Assembly: GCA_000727475.1 (NCBI GenBank)
Contig: KL647291.1
Location: 196,457 to 260,456, forward strand
Direction: 5' to 3'
DNA length: 64,000 bases
From: Sarcocystis neurona
Taxonomy: Eukaryota > Apicomplexa > Conoidasida > Eucoccidiorida > Sarcocystidae
In this document: positions 22,524-34,488 of the stretch, one piece after another
Layout: each line of letters starts with the position of its first letter
How positions within the stretch are numbered: the stretch's first letter is position 1
Made by a program: the position numbers and the translations under genes
The notes under the pieces: model-generated
Database searches by the model: none
Seen by the model: only the letters and a program-made list of their open reading frames with translations
What the model was told of the DNA's origin: nothing

Positions 22524-22558
<35 letters not shown>
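22524..22558. repeat. (CA)n microsatellite
   Basis: About 17 CA dinucleotides in a near-perfect run on the plus strand. It explains the Cys-Val and Thr-His frames around it. Confidence 0.95.
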
Positions 22559-22559
<1 letters not shown>

Positions 22560-22561
<2 letters not shown>

Positions 22562-25220
22562 ACGCACATTCCAGGTTGCGCGTCGTACTTGATGGAAAAA
22601 GTCGCGCATGCTTGAAGGACCTCCTGGACGGGGCAATTGAAGTCGAAGGCGATTTGTTCAATATTTTCCGGTGGATACCTGCACATAGCATAGTACAATC
22701 GTATAATTTTCTTAAGCGTTGAGGTGGTGTAGAGAACAACCACGCTTCGTTACAACACATCTCACAAGGGTGGACCTTAGTCACGACGTGAAAGAGAATG
22801 ACGGCTTTGAGAGAAACGCCTTCCGAAGCACTCCAAGACAAGTATGTGGGACCTGGTTCTAGGTAGATACAATCGCATCGAATTCCTGAACAACAGCTCG
22901 TGCACTCGAGCCAGCCAGTTTTCACATAGGCGAAGACGCAGCAACGACTGCAGACGGACTCAGCGGAAACACGAAGTCTGCCGCGCGTAAATACATTAAT
23001 GTGTCACTCGTCTAACTGTCGGTGTCCTCCACCTCGCTGGTGCGTCTACGGACGCCAAGATTCCCTGAATGCGCAGGCACTAGTGTTGCATGAAACAGCT
23101 TGGAACTTACAAAAGACGCAGTGAGAAGCTGGCTGAAGCTGGCTACACAACTTTATATGTGTGCGTATACATACACATACATGCACACATACGCGTGCAC
23201 AGATTTGAATGCATACACATGCGTATCTATGCGTGGAAGGCAAGCACACAGTACGCGGTTATACGGCGTGCACCGCATACATTCTGCATTCGGATGATGG
23301 GGCCTCACGCCTTCGGAGACCGCCGGTGGTTTCTAGCTGCCTAGCGTAGAGTTTTGGGTATACGTGACTGAAATGTTCATCTGTCTGCATCAACGCAACT
23401 GCTGCCGAAGCTAAACAGCGCGAAACAGAGACTCTCTGCTGGTAAAAGATTTCGAAGACTGGTTGACGACGGTTTTCCCGGACCGAAAAGAGCTACGTCA
23501 AAAGGGAACCTGAACTCTTCCGTGTCTAAGCACTCCACCTCTTGATTTTTATAATCTGCGGCAGGTAAGTATTTCCCCAAGTGCAACGTCGTTTGCCCCT
23601 TCCTGAACAGGCCGTTTCAGAAGACCACCTGTTGCGCTGTGCAAGTGCCCGCATTTCAGATGCACCGAGACTTCGTCACGTATAGCTACACAACTGCAGG
23701 TGTACACTCGTATGTGTACGCGTACAAGGCCAGCCTCAGTAATGCGTGGCTCTGAAAAGAAACTCAAGTTAGCTGTCGAGCGCGCAACGACGCAGCTGGC
23801 GTCCGCAGTTATCTCATTCCTCCCCCATAAGAAATGACCTCGCGCGATGCCGACACCACCCGCGTTATCATGCGCGGACTTTGGAGGCGGGGGGGCAGCT
23901 TAAGACTGAAGACGACATTCAGCTACGGATCCGTCCCGACAGACTGTTATCTCCACACCTAACCTTCTTCGATACCTATGCGTTGCCTAAAGGGCTCGAG
24001 TGCAAAGTGTCGTGCACTTTTCTTGTGCGTAATCCTGCATACAGCTTCCGTCTTTTTCTGCTCACTAGGTTGATGCACTTCTGACACACAAGTATAAGCT
24101 GCGGGTCAAAAATGGATGTGCGGGTGCAAGGAACCGGCGCTGCCAGCATACAGGCATTAAGGAACCCCACACAATCGGTGTGCAAGACGACGCCTTTTGG
24201 AACCTGCGTTCTTAATCACACCTCCTTAACTCCTCTTGCTACAAACAAAAGACAACGTAGACACAAGCATACGTGCGCACAACGACGGCTATAACGCGTA
24301 TAGTGACCCATGGACGTACAAGTCCTGGATGCGTGTGGCATCTTGTACTTGCAAGTATTCTGCGAGATTCCAGAGAGTAGCGCTATCGACCAAGTCACAC
24401 AAAGGGACATCCAAGGGAATGGGCGGGTCAGTCCCATGACGGCAAAGAAAGTCTCCGATGAAGTCCTCGGGAACCTCAAACTCTTCTGCGAGACTCTGCA
24501 ATCCAGGCCGAAATCCGGAATTAAAAAAGCTGTGCAAGTGGATGTAGACCCGAGAGTGTCCAAGCAGGCACCAGCGTGCTGGTGCAACACATTTTTCGCG
24601 TGTGCATGCTTGGTGCTCTACACCCACCTACACCCACGTGCCCGTCTATATACGCGTGTCACCATTCTCATTCAATCCCTACTGCCTACCAACACCTGCT
24701 TGTATATAGGCACACACAGGGAGGCGCACCTGTGCATTAGTTACGACGTACGTCTCGACGCATGAAGGCAGTGTGACTTACGGTTGAGGAAGCCCACTCT
24801 CGAGAAGCCCTTTCGACGTGGGTGGCCACACTACATGTAGCGACGCAACCGGTTAACACAGGAAACAACCGCAACTCCGACTCCTAGACACAAAGGCCTA
24901 CTCGGTACCTTCAGTGCAGACGCACACCGCTGTGGCCGCAACAAGACGACGCGTCTCTCTCGCATGTACAGCCGCGCTTGTATTTTTCGCGACGTAGCAC
25001 CTATACGAAGAGCTGTTGTTACACAAAATCGTCGCACGAGAGTATGCCATTATTCGCTCATGTGCTTCAACTTGTTCGTGTTCCGCTTGCTGCGCATATG
25101 ACAGAAATCCATATAAAGGATATGGCCTCAGAGATTGACAGTAAACACTGTTCACCCGTATGCCTATGTGCACAGATGTGTACACGCGTAGGGCACACGT
25201 GCAAACAGATACGAATCAGT
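22560..25220. other. No supported gene
   Basis: Several frames of 60-150 codons are open (for example 24310-24765 plus, beginning MDVQVLDACGILYLQVFCEI, and 24289-24627 minus over the same DNA), but no splice-phase chain or motif was found. The region around 23150-23240 contains deg­enerate TAYACA sequence. Confidence 0.35.
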
Positions 25221-25225
25221 ACTGC

Positions 25226-25381
25226 CTAAGCAGGGGTACTGCGCGGCGGCCGCTGGAAGACGGTGGAAAGAAGAAGTCCTTGTTGACAAGAGGAAGAGCT
25301 TGCCTTGACAGTCTCCTTGACGATGCTATTCGGATTCCCTTCGAAAAATGCGCGTTTGCGGTCGTCGACGTTCATGTCCTG
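25226..25381 (-). CDS. Candidate terminal exon, unknown
   Basis: After a good acceptor (TGCGTTGGTGCAG) the minus strand reads DMNVDDRKRAFFEGNPNSIV and KETVKASSSSCQQGLLLSTV to a stop at 25226, in phase 0. It is charged and helical. It may be the last exon of the minus-strand gene whose other exons lie at 26.6-29.5 kb. Confidence 0.45.
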   Translation of the reverse strand, partial: QDMNVDDRKRAFFEGNPNSIVKETVKASSSSCQQGLLLSTVFQRPPRSTPA

Positions 25382-25619
25382 CACCAACGCACACCAAAGT
25401 AGCGTTAGTGTGTAAACGAAAAACGCACGCACGGAGTTCCTCCTTTCTCTTGTGCAAATCTCGCGATATCTCTAACCGCAAATGCGAAAACGAGAAGTTC
25501 AACAGTTGTGAGTCAGACGCGTAGCAAGCCAGTAATCGACTTCGTCCGGTCTTGCGAGGAGACTCGCAGAGCGAAAGACACCTGTTCGAAGGCGGAGAAG
25601 CGCATTCAAAAGGCGTCGG

Positions 25620-26345
25620 CGGGGCATCAACAGGGACGCCTACGTATAAATATGTAGACACATACATGTGTCTACATAATTTGTATACATATGTACAGAA
25701 CCACTGCGATATACATACACATACATATATACATACGGGTACACCCGCGCTGCGCTGCACGGTAGGACACTGGATCAATACTGAAAGACCGTTCGTACAT
25801 CGCCACACGAGGCAGCACGCAGCCTTTTGGCTTTAACAAACACGTGAACGTGCATGCGTATATGTAAACGTGCACGGGACAACTATTTCCGGTTAGGTGT
25901 TTATGGTGTTTATATGAATATATATACAGACAAACATAGTGATGCATATATAGACATACAGATACATAAATTGACATATATATATATATATCTGTACATA
26001 TATGTACACACATATACATCCACATATTTACACATACATACATACATATATACATACATACATATATACATACATAAAAACATATATATATATATGTATA
26101 TGCACACACAGATACGTGAAAACATATACATATATATATATATATATATGCACATACACATACGTATTCATACGTGTGCAGACGTACGTGCATACATGCG
26201 TATGTGTATGCTTATGTGCGTATCTACAAATGTAGCCATTACGCACACGTACGCGCACCTATATATATATATATATACATGTGTACACACAAACACATAC
26301 GTATATATATATATATGCATAGATTCATACAAAAACATACGTGTA
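25620..26345. repeat. TA/TACA low-complexity tract
   Basis: Long stretches of (TA)n, TACATA and TATG repeats on both strands, most dense at 25915-26340. All frames here read Ile-Tyr-Thr-His or Tyr-Met-Cys-Val and are not coding. It is probably an intron or spacer in the minus-strand gene series. Confidence 0.9.
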
Positions 26346-26631
26346 TTCACGCAGTGCCAATTTGTTGCCGTTACTGGTGCAGAATGGGCTAAGCACAAGA
26401 GAGATTTTCCCTCTTTTGCCAACGCTCTCCACGGCCGTCGTTCACGACTGTTTGAGGTAGCCCTTAACATCTGCAGGCTTAAGTTCTATCGCCGGCGTTT
26501 TTGTTTGCACTGTACCCGCATACGTATAGACAAAGGAAGATATACGTAAAGCCAGAAAGCTACACACGGCAGTATATCTACACACCAATAGGTGAGGTGT
26601 TTCTGTGATGGGCGAGACGGCAGCTACTTAC

Positions 26632-26729
26632 ACCCCAGTCAGCGTGCTGCGGGATCGGCGCCTCCTCCAGGGCCACCTCTTCCTCGCGCGTTTCAAACGT
26701 CTTCGGAATGCTTTCTCCCAGCAAATCAT
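26632..26729 (-). CDS. Internal exon of an unidentified minus-strand gene
   Basis: A 98-nt exon is bounded by a polypyrimidine acceptor (CTCCTTCACTTCTAG) and a strong GTAAGT donor. It reads DLLGESIPKTFETREEEVAL then EEAPIPQHADWG. The acidic, proline-spaced sequence and the two consensus splice sites make it convincing. An open phase-0 continuation after a CTGCAG at about 26470 (MLRATSNSRERRPWRALAKE) may be the next exon. The family is not recognised. Confidence 0.55.
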
Positions 26730-27549
26730 CTAGAAGTGAAGGAGGAAATGCAGCATGCAGGGCAAGCCCACAACTTTTTTGACAAAGCGATTCTCCCTCA
26801 CTGCTCTTCCATCCTCCACGTCCGGGCAGGGACACGTGCGGATTGACACAATAGCAAGAAACAAGTTTGTTCTCCCACGAGGTACAACGAATCCGGCCAA
26901 AGCCCTTCCCGAAAGTGTCAAGCACATGCAAAGACTGTCCTGGGTGTGTTTGTATCGCTCTCTTATCCGCTGCCGTGCAGCTATGCGTGTGCAGATAGGT
27001 AGCACTGGGATCATCTCCAGACTGACTCACCAGCCGCAAGTCGTTTTCTCTGCTTCCGTTCCGTTCACTTCTCCTCTTCTGGTCTCGCTACGTATATTCA
27101 TGTATATGGACGCACGAGCAAAGAGCACCTCACATGTGGTTAGCAGCGTGCACCTGTGTAGCCGTGTGCATAGGGAAGGAAGGCAAGTGTTGGCAGTGTG
27201 TGCAGGGCAGTGCAGATCCGAGACTGAAGAGGATCCACGCGAAGCAGCGGTATGACAAGTCAGCAAACACCTGAGGGCACACGAGAAAGAACTAATTAAA
27301 CTCTGGCGGCGTCACATTCAGCTCTGCACCACCAGCTTCACGGATGTGCTTGTATCTGCGACAGGACGTGCGACAATGTATTTCCGCCAGTGTCCAGTAG
27401 AACTACTCTCATTGTTATCGCGGTAGGTGCTGCTGCAGCGGCGACTGTTGTGGCTGTTTCACAAGGTGCTACATGACTCCAGCTCCCGTACACACCGCAG
27501 TTGGAAAGAACCCTCTCCACCAGCGACAAAGGCAAATGAGAGTCAATTC

Positions 27550-27640
27550 AAATGCCTGGGTCCTTGCCGCGTAGACTTTCTCGAGTTGAGTTTGCAAAGA
27601 TTTCTTCGTAGCTTCCTGCGTAAGCGCGTACGTGACCCAG
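27550..27640 (-). CDS. Candidate exon, unknown
   Basis: After a CGCTTACGCAG acceptor the minus strand reads EATKKSLQTQLEKVYAARTQ, a short helical segment. It fits the direction of the neighbouring exons. The 3' boundary is unclear. Confidence 0.3.
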
Positions 27641-28039
27641 GCCCCAACCCTCGTGTGTGCATCCCTGCGTGCGCGCGTGTACACTGCAGTATACGTGTGC
27701 TCCAGTTGTAAAAATGTGCTGCGTGTTCGGGAGGGAAAAGCAACAGAACTAGCACCCGCGGGCGCACCCGTTGATAAGGCAGTTTAAATGTTAGACACGA
27801 AGCAAAGGCGAAGTCGCTCGCCGCGCCTTGGCTAGGTCGTGGCACTACCAGCAACAGCAGCAAGGCAGCAGATCGGTGACAACTGGGTATCTCGCCTAAT
27901 TACTGCCACCGTGAGGAAAGGTACCTCTTCAGTGGACGAGGGTTAGTCTCTCACAGCTGCTAGACTAACTTACTACTCTTCCTTCACAAGTCTTAGGCAC
28001 TAGCATACACGTAAGTGCAGGCATGTACGATTGGAAGGT

Positions 28040-28321
28040 TTACTTCTGACGCGGAAGCGTTGACAGTGTGAGAACACGCCTGCCCTCAGACTGGCGTCTC
28101 TCACTCCCTGAACCACGACGCAGCTCTTCTGGGAGCTTCTCCAGTACGTGCAGATATTCGAGCGGCTTGCACTTACGCAGCTGGCGCGAAGCCGCGGAAG
28201 CCCGGTCTTGTTCGTCCACATCTCCGTCTTTATCTGCCTCCAGGCTTTCGCTGATTGCAGCCAAATCCTCCGGGCTTGTGGTAGGGCTATTCTGGTGCAT
28301 GTCCAAGCTGAAGTAGTCTAC
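28040..28321 (-). CDS. Terminal or internal exon, charged protein, unknown
   Basis: After an acceptor CGCCTGCAG the minus strand reads VDYFSLDMHQNSPTTSPEDL, then AAISESLEADKDGDVDEQDR and CKPLEYLHVLEKLPEELRRG, to a TAA at 28040 (94 codons including stop). A GTAAAC overlaps the stop, so the exon might instead splice on. It is strongly protein-like and acidic then basic. It is probably part of the same gene as the exons at 29.2-29.5 and 26.6 kb. Confidence 0.55.
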   Translation of the reverse strand, partial: VDYFSLDMHQNSPTTSPEDLAAISESLEADKDGDVDEQDRASAASRQLRKCKPLEYLHVLEKLPEELRRGSGSERRQSEGRRVLTLSTLPRQK

Positions 28322-29192
28322 CTGCAGGCGCGTGCGACGAGCCGCCAGGAAGGGAGCGGCGGCAACACAGTAGGGTAGACACACGCACACAATGTGGATA
28401 CAGTTATTCCTCTTTCACTGGATGTGCGCGCTGTTGGCTCCTCACCCTCTCTCACAGTCAGAAAACGTACTCACTCAAGTAGCACAAGCCTCTCTGCAGG
28501 AGAACAAGAGAAGCGTTCTGCTTCTGAGGGCAGTACTGTGCGGGAGTGAGTAGTTATGTGTACAGAAGCGTCGACACCACAGCGGCATTTACAAGAAAGC
28601 CACGATTGAAGATCGAAGAGGACGGAAGGACCACGCGACAAACGCCAACCGATGCGAGAGCGATTTCGTGAGAGACCAAGACGACAGCAGAGCCCCGGAG
28701 TCTACGTACACGGAGAGCCCTTTAAAGCAGCCCCGGCCCCATCGATACTGCCCCGCAGGAGTCACATAGCCGTCACCCCGAGTGACACGCTCGCGTAAAA
28801 ACTGTGCGGCGGGCCGCAGCATGTGTAGTGAACACTTTTTTCAGAGGAACTGCAGAAATAGCACCGCCGATTACTTCACAGAAAAACGGGCCCCAAAACC
28901 ACAACGACTGTTGAAGAAGTACGTAGGGGGGCAGACAAGAGGTAGGCACATCAAAACGGTACATAACGCAGTCCAGCTTGTCCCCCAACAAAAATGTGCT
29001 CCAGCAAGCACAAATTCTCTCTTTTATCCATATGTGTAAAGCAGACGAGGGAAAAAAGCAAGGAAAACTGAACGAAGAAGAAAACAGCCGGAAGAGGCGA
29101 TGGATGTAGACAGTCACTCCACCCGTGTGTTGTATTGCAGACGGTGGAGGGTCGCATGCCAAACCCTGCCACGGGGGAAGTCAGGGCGGCCC

Positions 29193-29483
29193 TTAGCTCC
29201 AAAGAGGAATCTGTGGGCTCGTTGGAGGTAGAAGAACTTCCGTGTGAGCAGCAGTATATCTCGCTCCCGCACAAAAGTCACCAATGAACAAAAGAAGAAA
29301 GCCAAGTGTATCCGATGCGACTTCTGCCCAGTCGCTGTGTTCCACGCTCACTGGGTCGTCAGCAGCTTTGAACAGTTCTGAGCGGGCTATCCACCGCCGA
29401 ATGACCTGCGCCGGGTCCGACGGGTTTGTGATCGGTTGTGACACCTCTTCCGCCTGAGTTGAAAGGATTTCTAAGGCGCTCAT
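29193..29483 (-). CDS. Probable first exon, unknown protein
   Basis: The minus strand has an ATG at 29483 reading MSALEILSTQAEEVSQPITN, then PAQVIRRWIARSELFKAADD and a hydrophobic stretch DTLGFLLLFIGDFCAG. A GTGACT inside the hydrophobic stretch could be a donor; otherwise the frame stops at 29193. The frame is also open 12 codons upstream of the ATG. If it is a first exon, the gene would run through the exons at 28.0, 26.6 and 25.2 kb. Confidence 0.5.
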   Translation of the reverse strand: MSALEILSTQAEEVSQPITNPSDPAQVIRRWIARSELFKAADDPVSVEHSDWAEVASDTLGFLLLFIGDFCAGARYTAAHTEVLLPPTSPQIPLWS

Positions 29484-29695
29484 GTCAACCTTTGGAGTAT
29501 ACTTATCCGCACGCACGTAGGTATCTCAAGTGAACATTCAGGAAAATGTGCACAAAGAGAGACATGGATCAACATATATCACAGTGGACTCATGGGGGCA
29601 CGTCTGCAAAAACACTTTAGCGCGCCTATAAAATTCGTGCTTCTTCAGAATTCTGGAGGATGGACATCTGCGCCACAGACACAGACACACACGCA

Positions 29696-29722
29696 TACAC
29701 ACACACACACACACACACACAA
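29696..29722. repeat. (CA)n microsatellite
   Basis: A run of about 13 CA dinucleotides. Confidence 0.9.
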
Positions 29723-30544
29723 TTACATATAAATCTATACTCAAGTTAAGTAAAGGCTGCTGCTTCTGTCCTGCCAACGTGGGATCTGCTCTTAGTTCAC
29801 TTTCCTCCATGTGTCCTTCGGTACGTCTTCTACTCGTGGACAGCTGCCACGCGTGGACTCGGCGTGAGTCCTGTCTGAGACATTCGACAGTTGTCGAGAC
29901 ACAGCCGTCTTCGCAGACATGCCGCTGGGTCTACCGAGCTCACAGAGCCTTTTGCCGGCTCTTGAGAAGGCGTTGTCCGCGCTAGACAAAAAATTTCACT
30001 CGTGTTCGGGCGAGCCTTTCCGTGAACCGTCTGTTACCCACAAGTGCACCTGCTGCTGCCCTTACTGGGGCGACACGGCAGTATGGAGTCTGTTGCTGCA
30101 GCAGGAAGCACAGCTGCCATGCGAGTCTTCTCTACAGTTTGTCTGTCTTGATATCGACGACCCAGCAGCAGGAAACTTGTTTAGCGTCACACCAGTGTGC
30201 CCTACACGTCCCACGACTCAACACCTTCTGTGGCCAGTTCCGGGCAGCACGGGCCTGCATATACTTCTTTCTTCACGTTCCACACCCACGCACACATAGA
30301 AACGAGTCCTTCTACTCTCTCCCCACCTTCTGTAGAGTCGTGCCGCATCCTTACACATGCCCGTACGTATACGCACATGTGGATGGGTGTCGAACCCCCG
30401 CTGTCCGTGTGCTGGTCCTATCCAAGCCCTGTGTCAGCGGCTCTTTAGGAACTCTGTGGCTACTATTCCATCTACTTCTGTTTTGGTTACTTGGACTACA
30501 TTCTCCTGTGAGGCAAGCCGGACGAGCACTTACACCTGAACTAC

Positions 30545-30955
30545 TATTCTACTAGGGTGGTTACTACTTCTACTCCTCCTAGGAGTACCCTTACTACGAA
30601 CTCAACTAAGGCAAGCAGTACTACTACTTCTACTTCTCTTAGGGCTACTGTTACTATAACCGCGACAAATGCAAGCAGTACTACCACTTCTACCAGGGCT
30701 ACTGTATTGCTACTCCTTCTACTAGGACTACTACTACTACTTCTACTACGGCTATTAATACTTCCACCTCTAGTAGGTCTACTATTTCACATATTTCTAC
30801 TAGTGCTGCTATTACTTCTATTTGTACTCGGGCTACTATTAATACTACTTCTGTTATGCGGCACGCAGCAGTACGACCACTCCCAGGGCTCCTAATACTA
30901 CTACTTCTACTGCGGATCGTAGTACTACTACTTCCACTACGTCGAGGTGTCTGAT
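30545..30955. repeat. Degenerate ACT/CTA trinucleotide array
   Basis: About 400 bp built from ACT/CTA with interspersed TTCTACTT and GGCTACT blocks. All six frames give low-complexity Thr/Ser, Leu or Val/Ile runs. Unlike the CAG tracts of the window it is not embedded in a recognisable gene. Confidence 0.85.
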
Positions 30956-31364
30956 AGACGTGCACATACGCGCGCATCCCTGTGGGTCTCTCTCTTGCTC
31001 TCTCCCTCTCCGTACAGCGTCTGGACAGATACCTACACTGCCGGCCGACAACGGCGCCTCTCCCTATGTCTCGTCTTTCCTCACACACAAAAACACACGC
31101 CTTGGCGATGAGCTGAATCCTCCACGCGCCTAGCCCCTGACAGTACAAGTGCGTACGTGTACGCCTCTATGTTGCATTTTCCTTGTAAAAGCCCACATCG
31201 GTGCCTATAGAAAAATACTGTGCACACCAGGAGAGCGGAGAGAGACGCAGGACGTCGCACACGCTCCTGGCAGTTCAGAGCAGAGACTGCTTGGCAGCTG
31301 CAGACAGGCCTCTGCGCGCTGCAAGGGGATGCTGCTGGTGAAAGACTGCCGTTGGCGGGGAAAC

Positions 31365-31508
31365 CTGTAGGCGCTCGAGAGGTCGCCTGATCGGCAAGAG
31401 CAATCCTGCTTTCTCCCTCGGCGTAGCTTCTTCTACGCCCCTGCTTCCCCCGTTTCTTAAGGGACTGCTCCGCTGTGGTGTGATGTTCCGCAACAACTGC
31501 AGCTGCTC
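31365..31508 (-). CDS. Candidate internal exon, unknown
   Basis: A 48-codon phase-0 exon between an acceptor (CAATTGCGCCAG) and a GTTTCC donor reads EQLQLLRNITPQRSSPLRNG and EATPREKAGLLLPIRRPLER. It fits in direction with the large minus-strand gene that begins at 40.6 kb, but the link is not demonstrated. Confidence 0.4.
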
Positions 31509-32330
31509 CTGGCGCAATTGGCATTACAGACGTATATGAAGAGCATCGGGCGAGAAAGCGTGGATGGGCGACAGTCACGAACACTGTTGAGAACCGCCTT
31601 CGTCTCCACACAGAGAGATACAAAGCGAGACGCGGGGAGGAGATACTCCACACATAGATCACAGCCATGTGTAGCATCCCGACAGATACACGTGAGCCAC
31701 AAACGTCAGTATACCATGTACACATGTGTGTATACATCGGAAACGCGCACGCACGCCCGTCGATACGGCGTGTATTACGTATGCGTCCTCTGGACGCTCT
31801 GTGCAGTTTCTGCCAAGTCACGAAGAAAAGACCCAAACAAGCACACCTCTGCGTGCAAGGAGAAAAGACTCATTATCGACGGGGAACACACACTTGTGAA
31901 AACCAGGCGACTTCCTGCGGGCTAGAAATGCAGAAAGAGTGTTCCACGACATCGAGTGTGTGACTCTCATCTCGCCACCTTTCCGCGCGTGAAAAAAAAG
32001 AGGCCTCTGCGGCGGAGAAGTCGCTGATGTCGTTTTCTTTCATTCATGCGCCACCGCTGTTCAGGCTCTCTACCTAGCTTCCCTTATACGCACACAAATG
32101 TACGTATACACGACTTCACACGAAACTCTATATGCAGAGGAAGTGATTCAAAAGGAGGACTTGCACGTAAGCCGGTCTCTCTCCTCGCAGACACGGATAT
32201 ATACGTGGACGTGTCCACCACCGAGGACGCGCGCTTAGGGCTGTCTTCTCTGCCTGTCGCTTTTTGTTTGCATGTGTGATCTCACACATGGCACGCGCGA
32301 CAAAACAGTGAAGGACACAGTTCCTCTTAC

Positions 32331-32460
32331 TGCCTCCTGGTAGGTGTGCCACGCCTTCTGTGCGTCGGAGACGACAGAGTCAGCCACAGCGTCGTCCGAC
32401 TCTTCAGTCGCAGCAGCTTCTTCGAAAACGCGCGGACCGTCGTGCGCTGCCTGAATCAGG
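32331..32460 (-). CDS. Candidate internal exon, acidic
   Basis: A 130-nt exon after a CTACGGGCTGCAG acceptor reads LIQAAHDGPRVFEEAAATEE, then SDDAVADSVVSDAQKAWHTY to a GTAAGA donor. The acidic helical sequence and consensus donor support it. It is probably part of the 33-40.6 kb gene. Confidence 0.45.
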
Positions 32461-33546
32461 CTGCAGCCCGTAGAAGACAAGGGAGCAGAGGTTCCGTCGT
32501 CGGCAGCAGCAGAAGAGACGCAAAACAGCGACTGGTGGTGTACACAGCGGCTACTAATGCATGCGCGCCTACACATAGTCGAAACGGGTGTGTACGCACG
32601 TCTCCTTCGCCTGAAACTGCAGCTAGCAGCAGACACGGACGGGCAAGAGCGGACTTGAGAGCTCCTCACCAGTATGAGGCGGCCTTGCGAAGCGAAGGCG
32701 TTTTCGGCAGAGGGTACACGCAGATGCAGAGAGAGAAAAAGAGAGACAGACAGACACATAGCTGTATGGGCGCACGGAGGCGCAGAGACAGAAAAATACG
32801 GAAAGAAGAACAGCCGGAGAGGAACGTCGTTCTGGAGCAGCAGAGTTCTTAAGAAACCAGAGAGGAGCAGTCGTCCAGCTGAGCCGTTCGCATGTGCACG
32901 AAAAAGAAGAATAAGAAGAGCGGGTAGAAGAGGAAGAAGGAGAGAAGAAGAACAGAGAAGGTAAGCAGTCCGCAAGCCACCCGCCCACGCACACACATAC
33001 ATGTGTGGGTACTTGTATTTGTGTTTCGAAGGCAGCTGCTTCGAAGAAGGAAGCAGCAGAAATCTTGCGGTCCTGGACCTCAGCACTGCGGGGACACGTC
33101 TAGGAAATACCTGCGGGTCAAGCCCCTCTGACTCAACCCGTAGTTAACAGACAAAGAGTAGTGGTGTTGACTTTGTTATAGACCGTGGAGAGGAACAACA
33201 AGGTATAGATTTTTCCCCACATATATTTAGATGTATGCACGTGTTGCACACCTCCATCTATCCTGTTGTATGGAAACTTGTCCGATAAGTACACGCCAAA
33301 GTCGTACACACACAAAGGTACAAAAGATATGTATCCAGAGTTCTCTCTCTGTGTCTCTCAGTCTCCCTCTCATTCAGCAAAAACGCATACACACGTGGGT
33401 CACACCTACGTAGTACAGCCCTAGGGTGGGGGGGAGGAAGAGCGGGAACGAGAAAGGCACGTAGCGAAAAAGGCAGGGCCGTCCCCTTCTCCTTTTTAGA
33501 TCTGGCTGTCTTCCGTTGTCTTTCGTCGCGCAGAATTGCGGCCTAC

Positions 33547-33627
33547 CGTTTGCGAAGCACATCGACAGCGCCGCCCGTGCGATACCCTCGCAGACGTAGC
33601 TCCTTCTTGAGTAGTTCCTTTTCCATC
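33547..33627 (-). CDS. Candidate exon encoding a SAP-like motif
   Basis: After a GGGGAAAACAG acceptor the minus strand reads MEKELLKKELRLRGYRTGGA followed by VDVLRKR, with a GTAGGC donor. The pattern of Leu..Glu-Leu..Arg-Gly..Gly-Gly..Leu..Arg matches the helix-turn-helix of the SAP nucleic-acid-binding motif. That match is by eye only; a coiled segment is the alternative. It lies downstream of the large leader-bearing gene on the same strand. Confidence 0.45.
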
Positions 33628-34387
33628 CTGTTTTCCCCACAACAAAAATCGCAGTCACCCGCGAAGGGAAACAGGCGACGCACAGAAGAGTATGCAGACT
33701 TTGTGTGTAAGGGCGCGTGTTGAAAAGAAAACAAACAAAAGAGAGGAAGCGGCAGTTGTTTCTTCACGAGAACCGTCCCACCGGACGTGGCGAGAACCCT
33801 CGGTGACAGGCAGTCGACGGCGCGGTCTCGAGAGGGGAAACACTGCGCGCTGCAACGTTTTGAGAAAGGGAGACAGAGACAGAGACAGAAACACAGGGAG
33901 AAAACGACAGACACTTGAGAACTGCCTATCCACATTTTCTACGTCCTCGAGTACAGATCTCAGCACGCGCTTTTTGGCGTGGCGCAGACGAGTCCTGCAA
34001 ATTTCCTTGCGTATCGCCAAACAGATACGTGTCGGTCTTCCGAGAGGGGCGCGCAAGTGCTTGTACCTTCAAAATTTTGCTGTACGTGTGTGGAGTAGCA
34101 TTTACAGCGAAAAGCTACCTCGCAGAGGTTCTTGTAACGAAGTAGGTAGGCGACGTACTGCTGGTGTAGCTAGCCACTCGCAGCACACACGCGAGCACGA
34201 GAGACGTGGACTGAGAGTCGTCTGCTTTTGGCGAAGACAATTCAACGGTGGAGAAGTGTTGTTCTGAAGCGAATTTCTCTGCAGACCAACGAACACGCGG
34301 AGGTATGTGGAGACGGCGAGAGAAAAGCGGTGAGCGGTGATTCGTCTGGGCCTCACGGGCGCTCTTTTTGTGAGAAGGCAATCGCTA

Positions 34388-34488
34388 AGAAGTACGAGGA
34401 GAGCCCGGTAGAAGTTTCACAGTGCAGTCAAAGCAATAGAACTCTTCATGTGCGAGGCGGGGGGAACAGACGAGATGAAAACCGTTGT
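34388..34488 (-). CDS. Candidate exon with a Cys pair
   Basis: After a (GT)n-TAG acceptor the minus strand reads DNGFHLVCSPRLAHEEFYCF then DCTVKLLPGSPRTS and stops. The Cys/His spacing (C..H..CxxC-like) might bind metal. It may be an exon of the 35-40 kb gene. The other two frames close within the segment, which supports this one. Confidence 0.4.

Noticed and set aside
25854..26549. 231-codon plus-strand ORF
   Set aside because: It is made of (TA)n and TACA repeats giving Ile-Tyr-Thr-His; only the last 60 codons are normal and they lie opposite a better minus-strand exon candidate.
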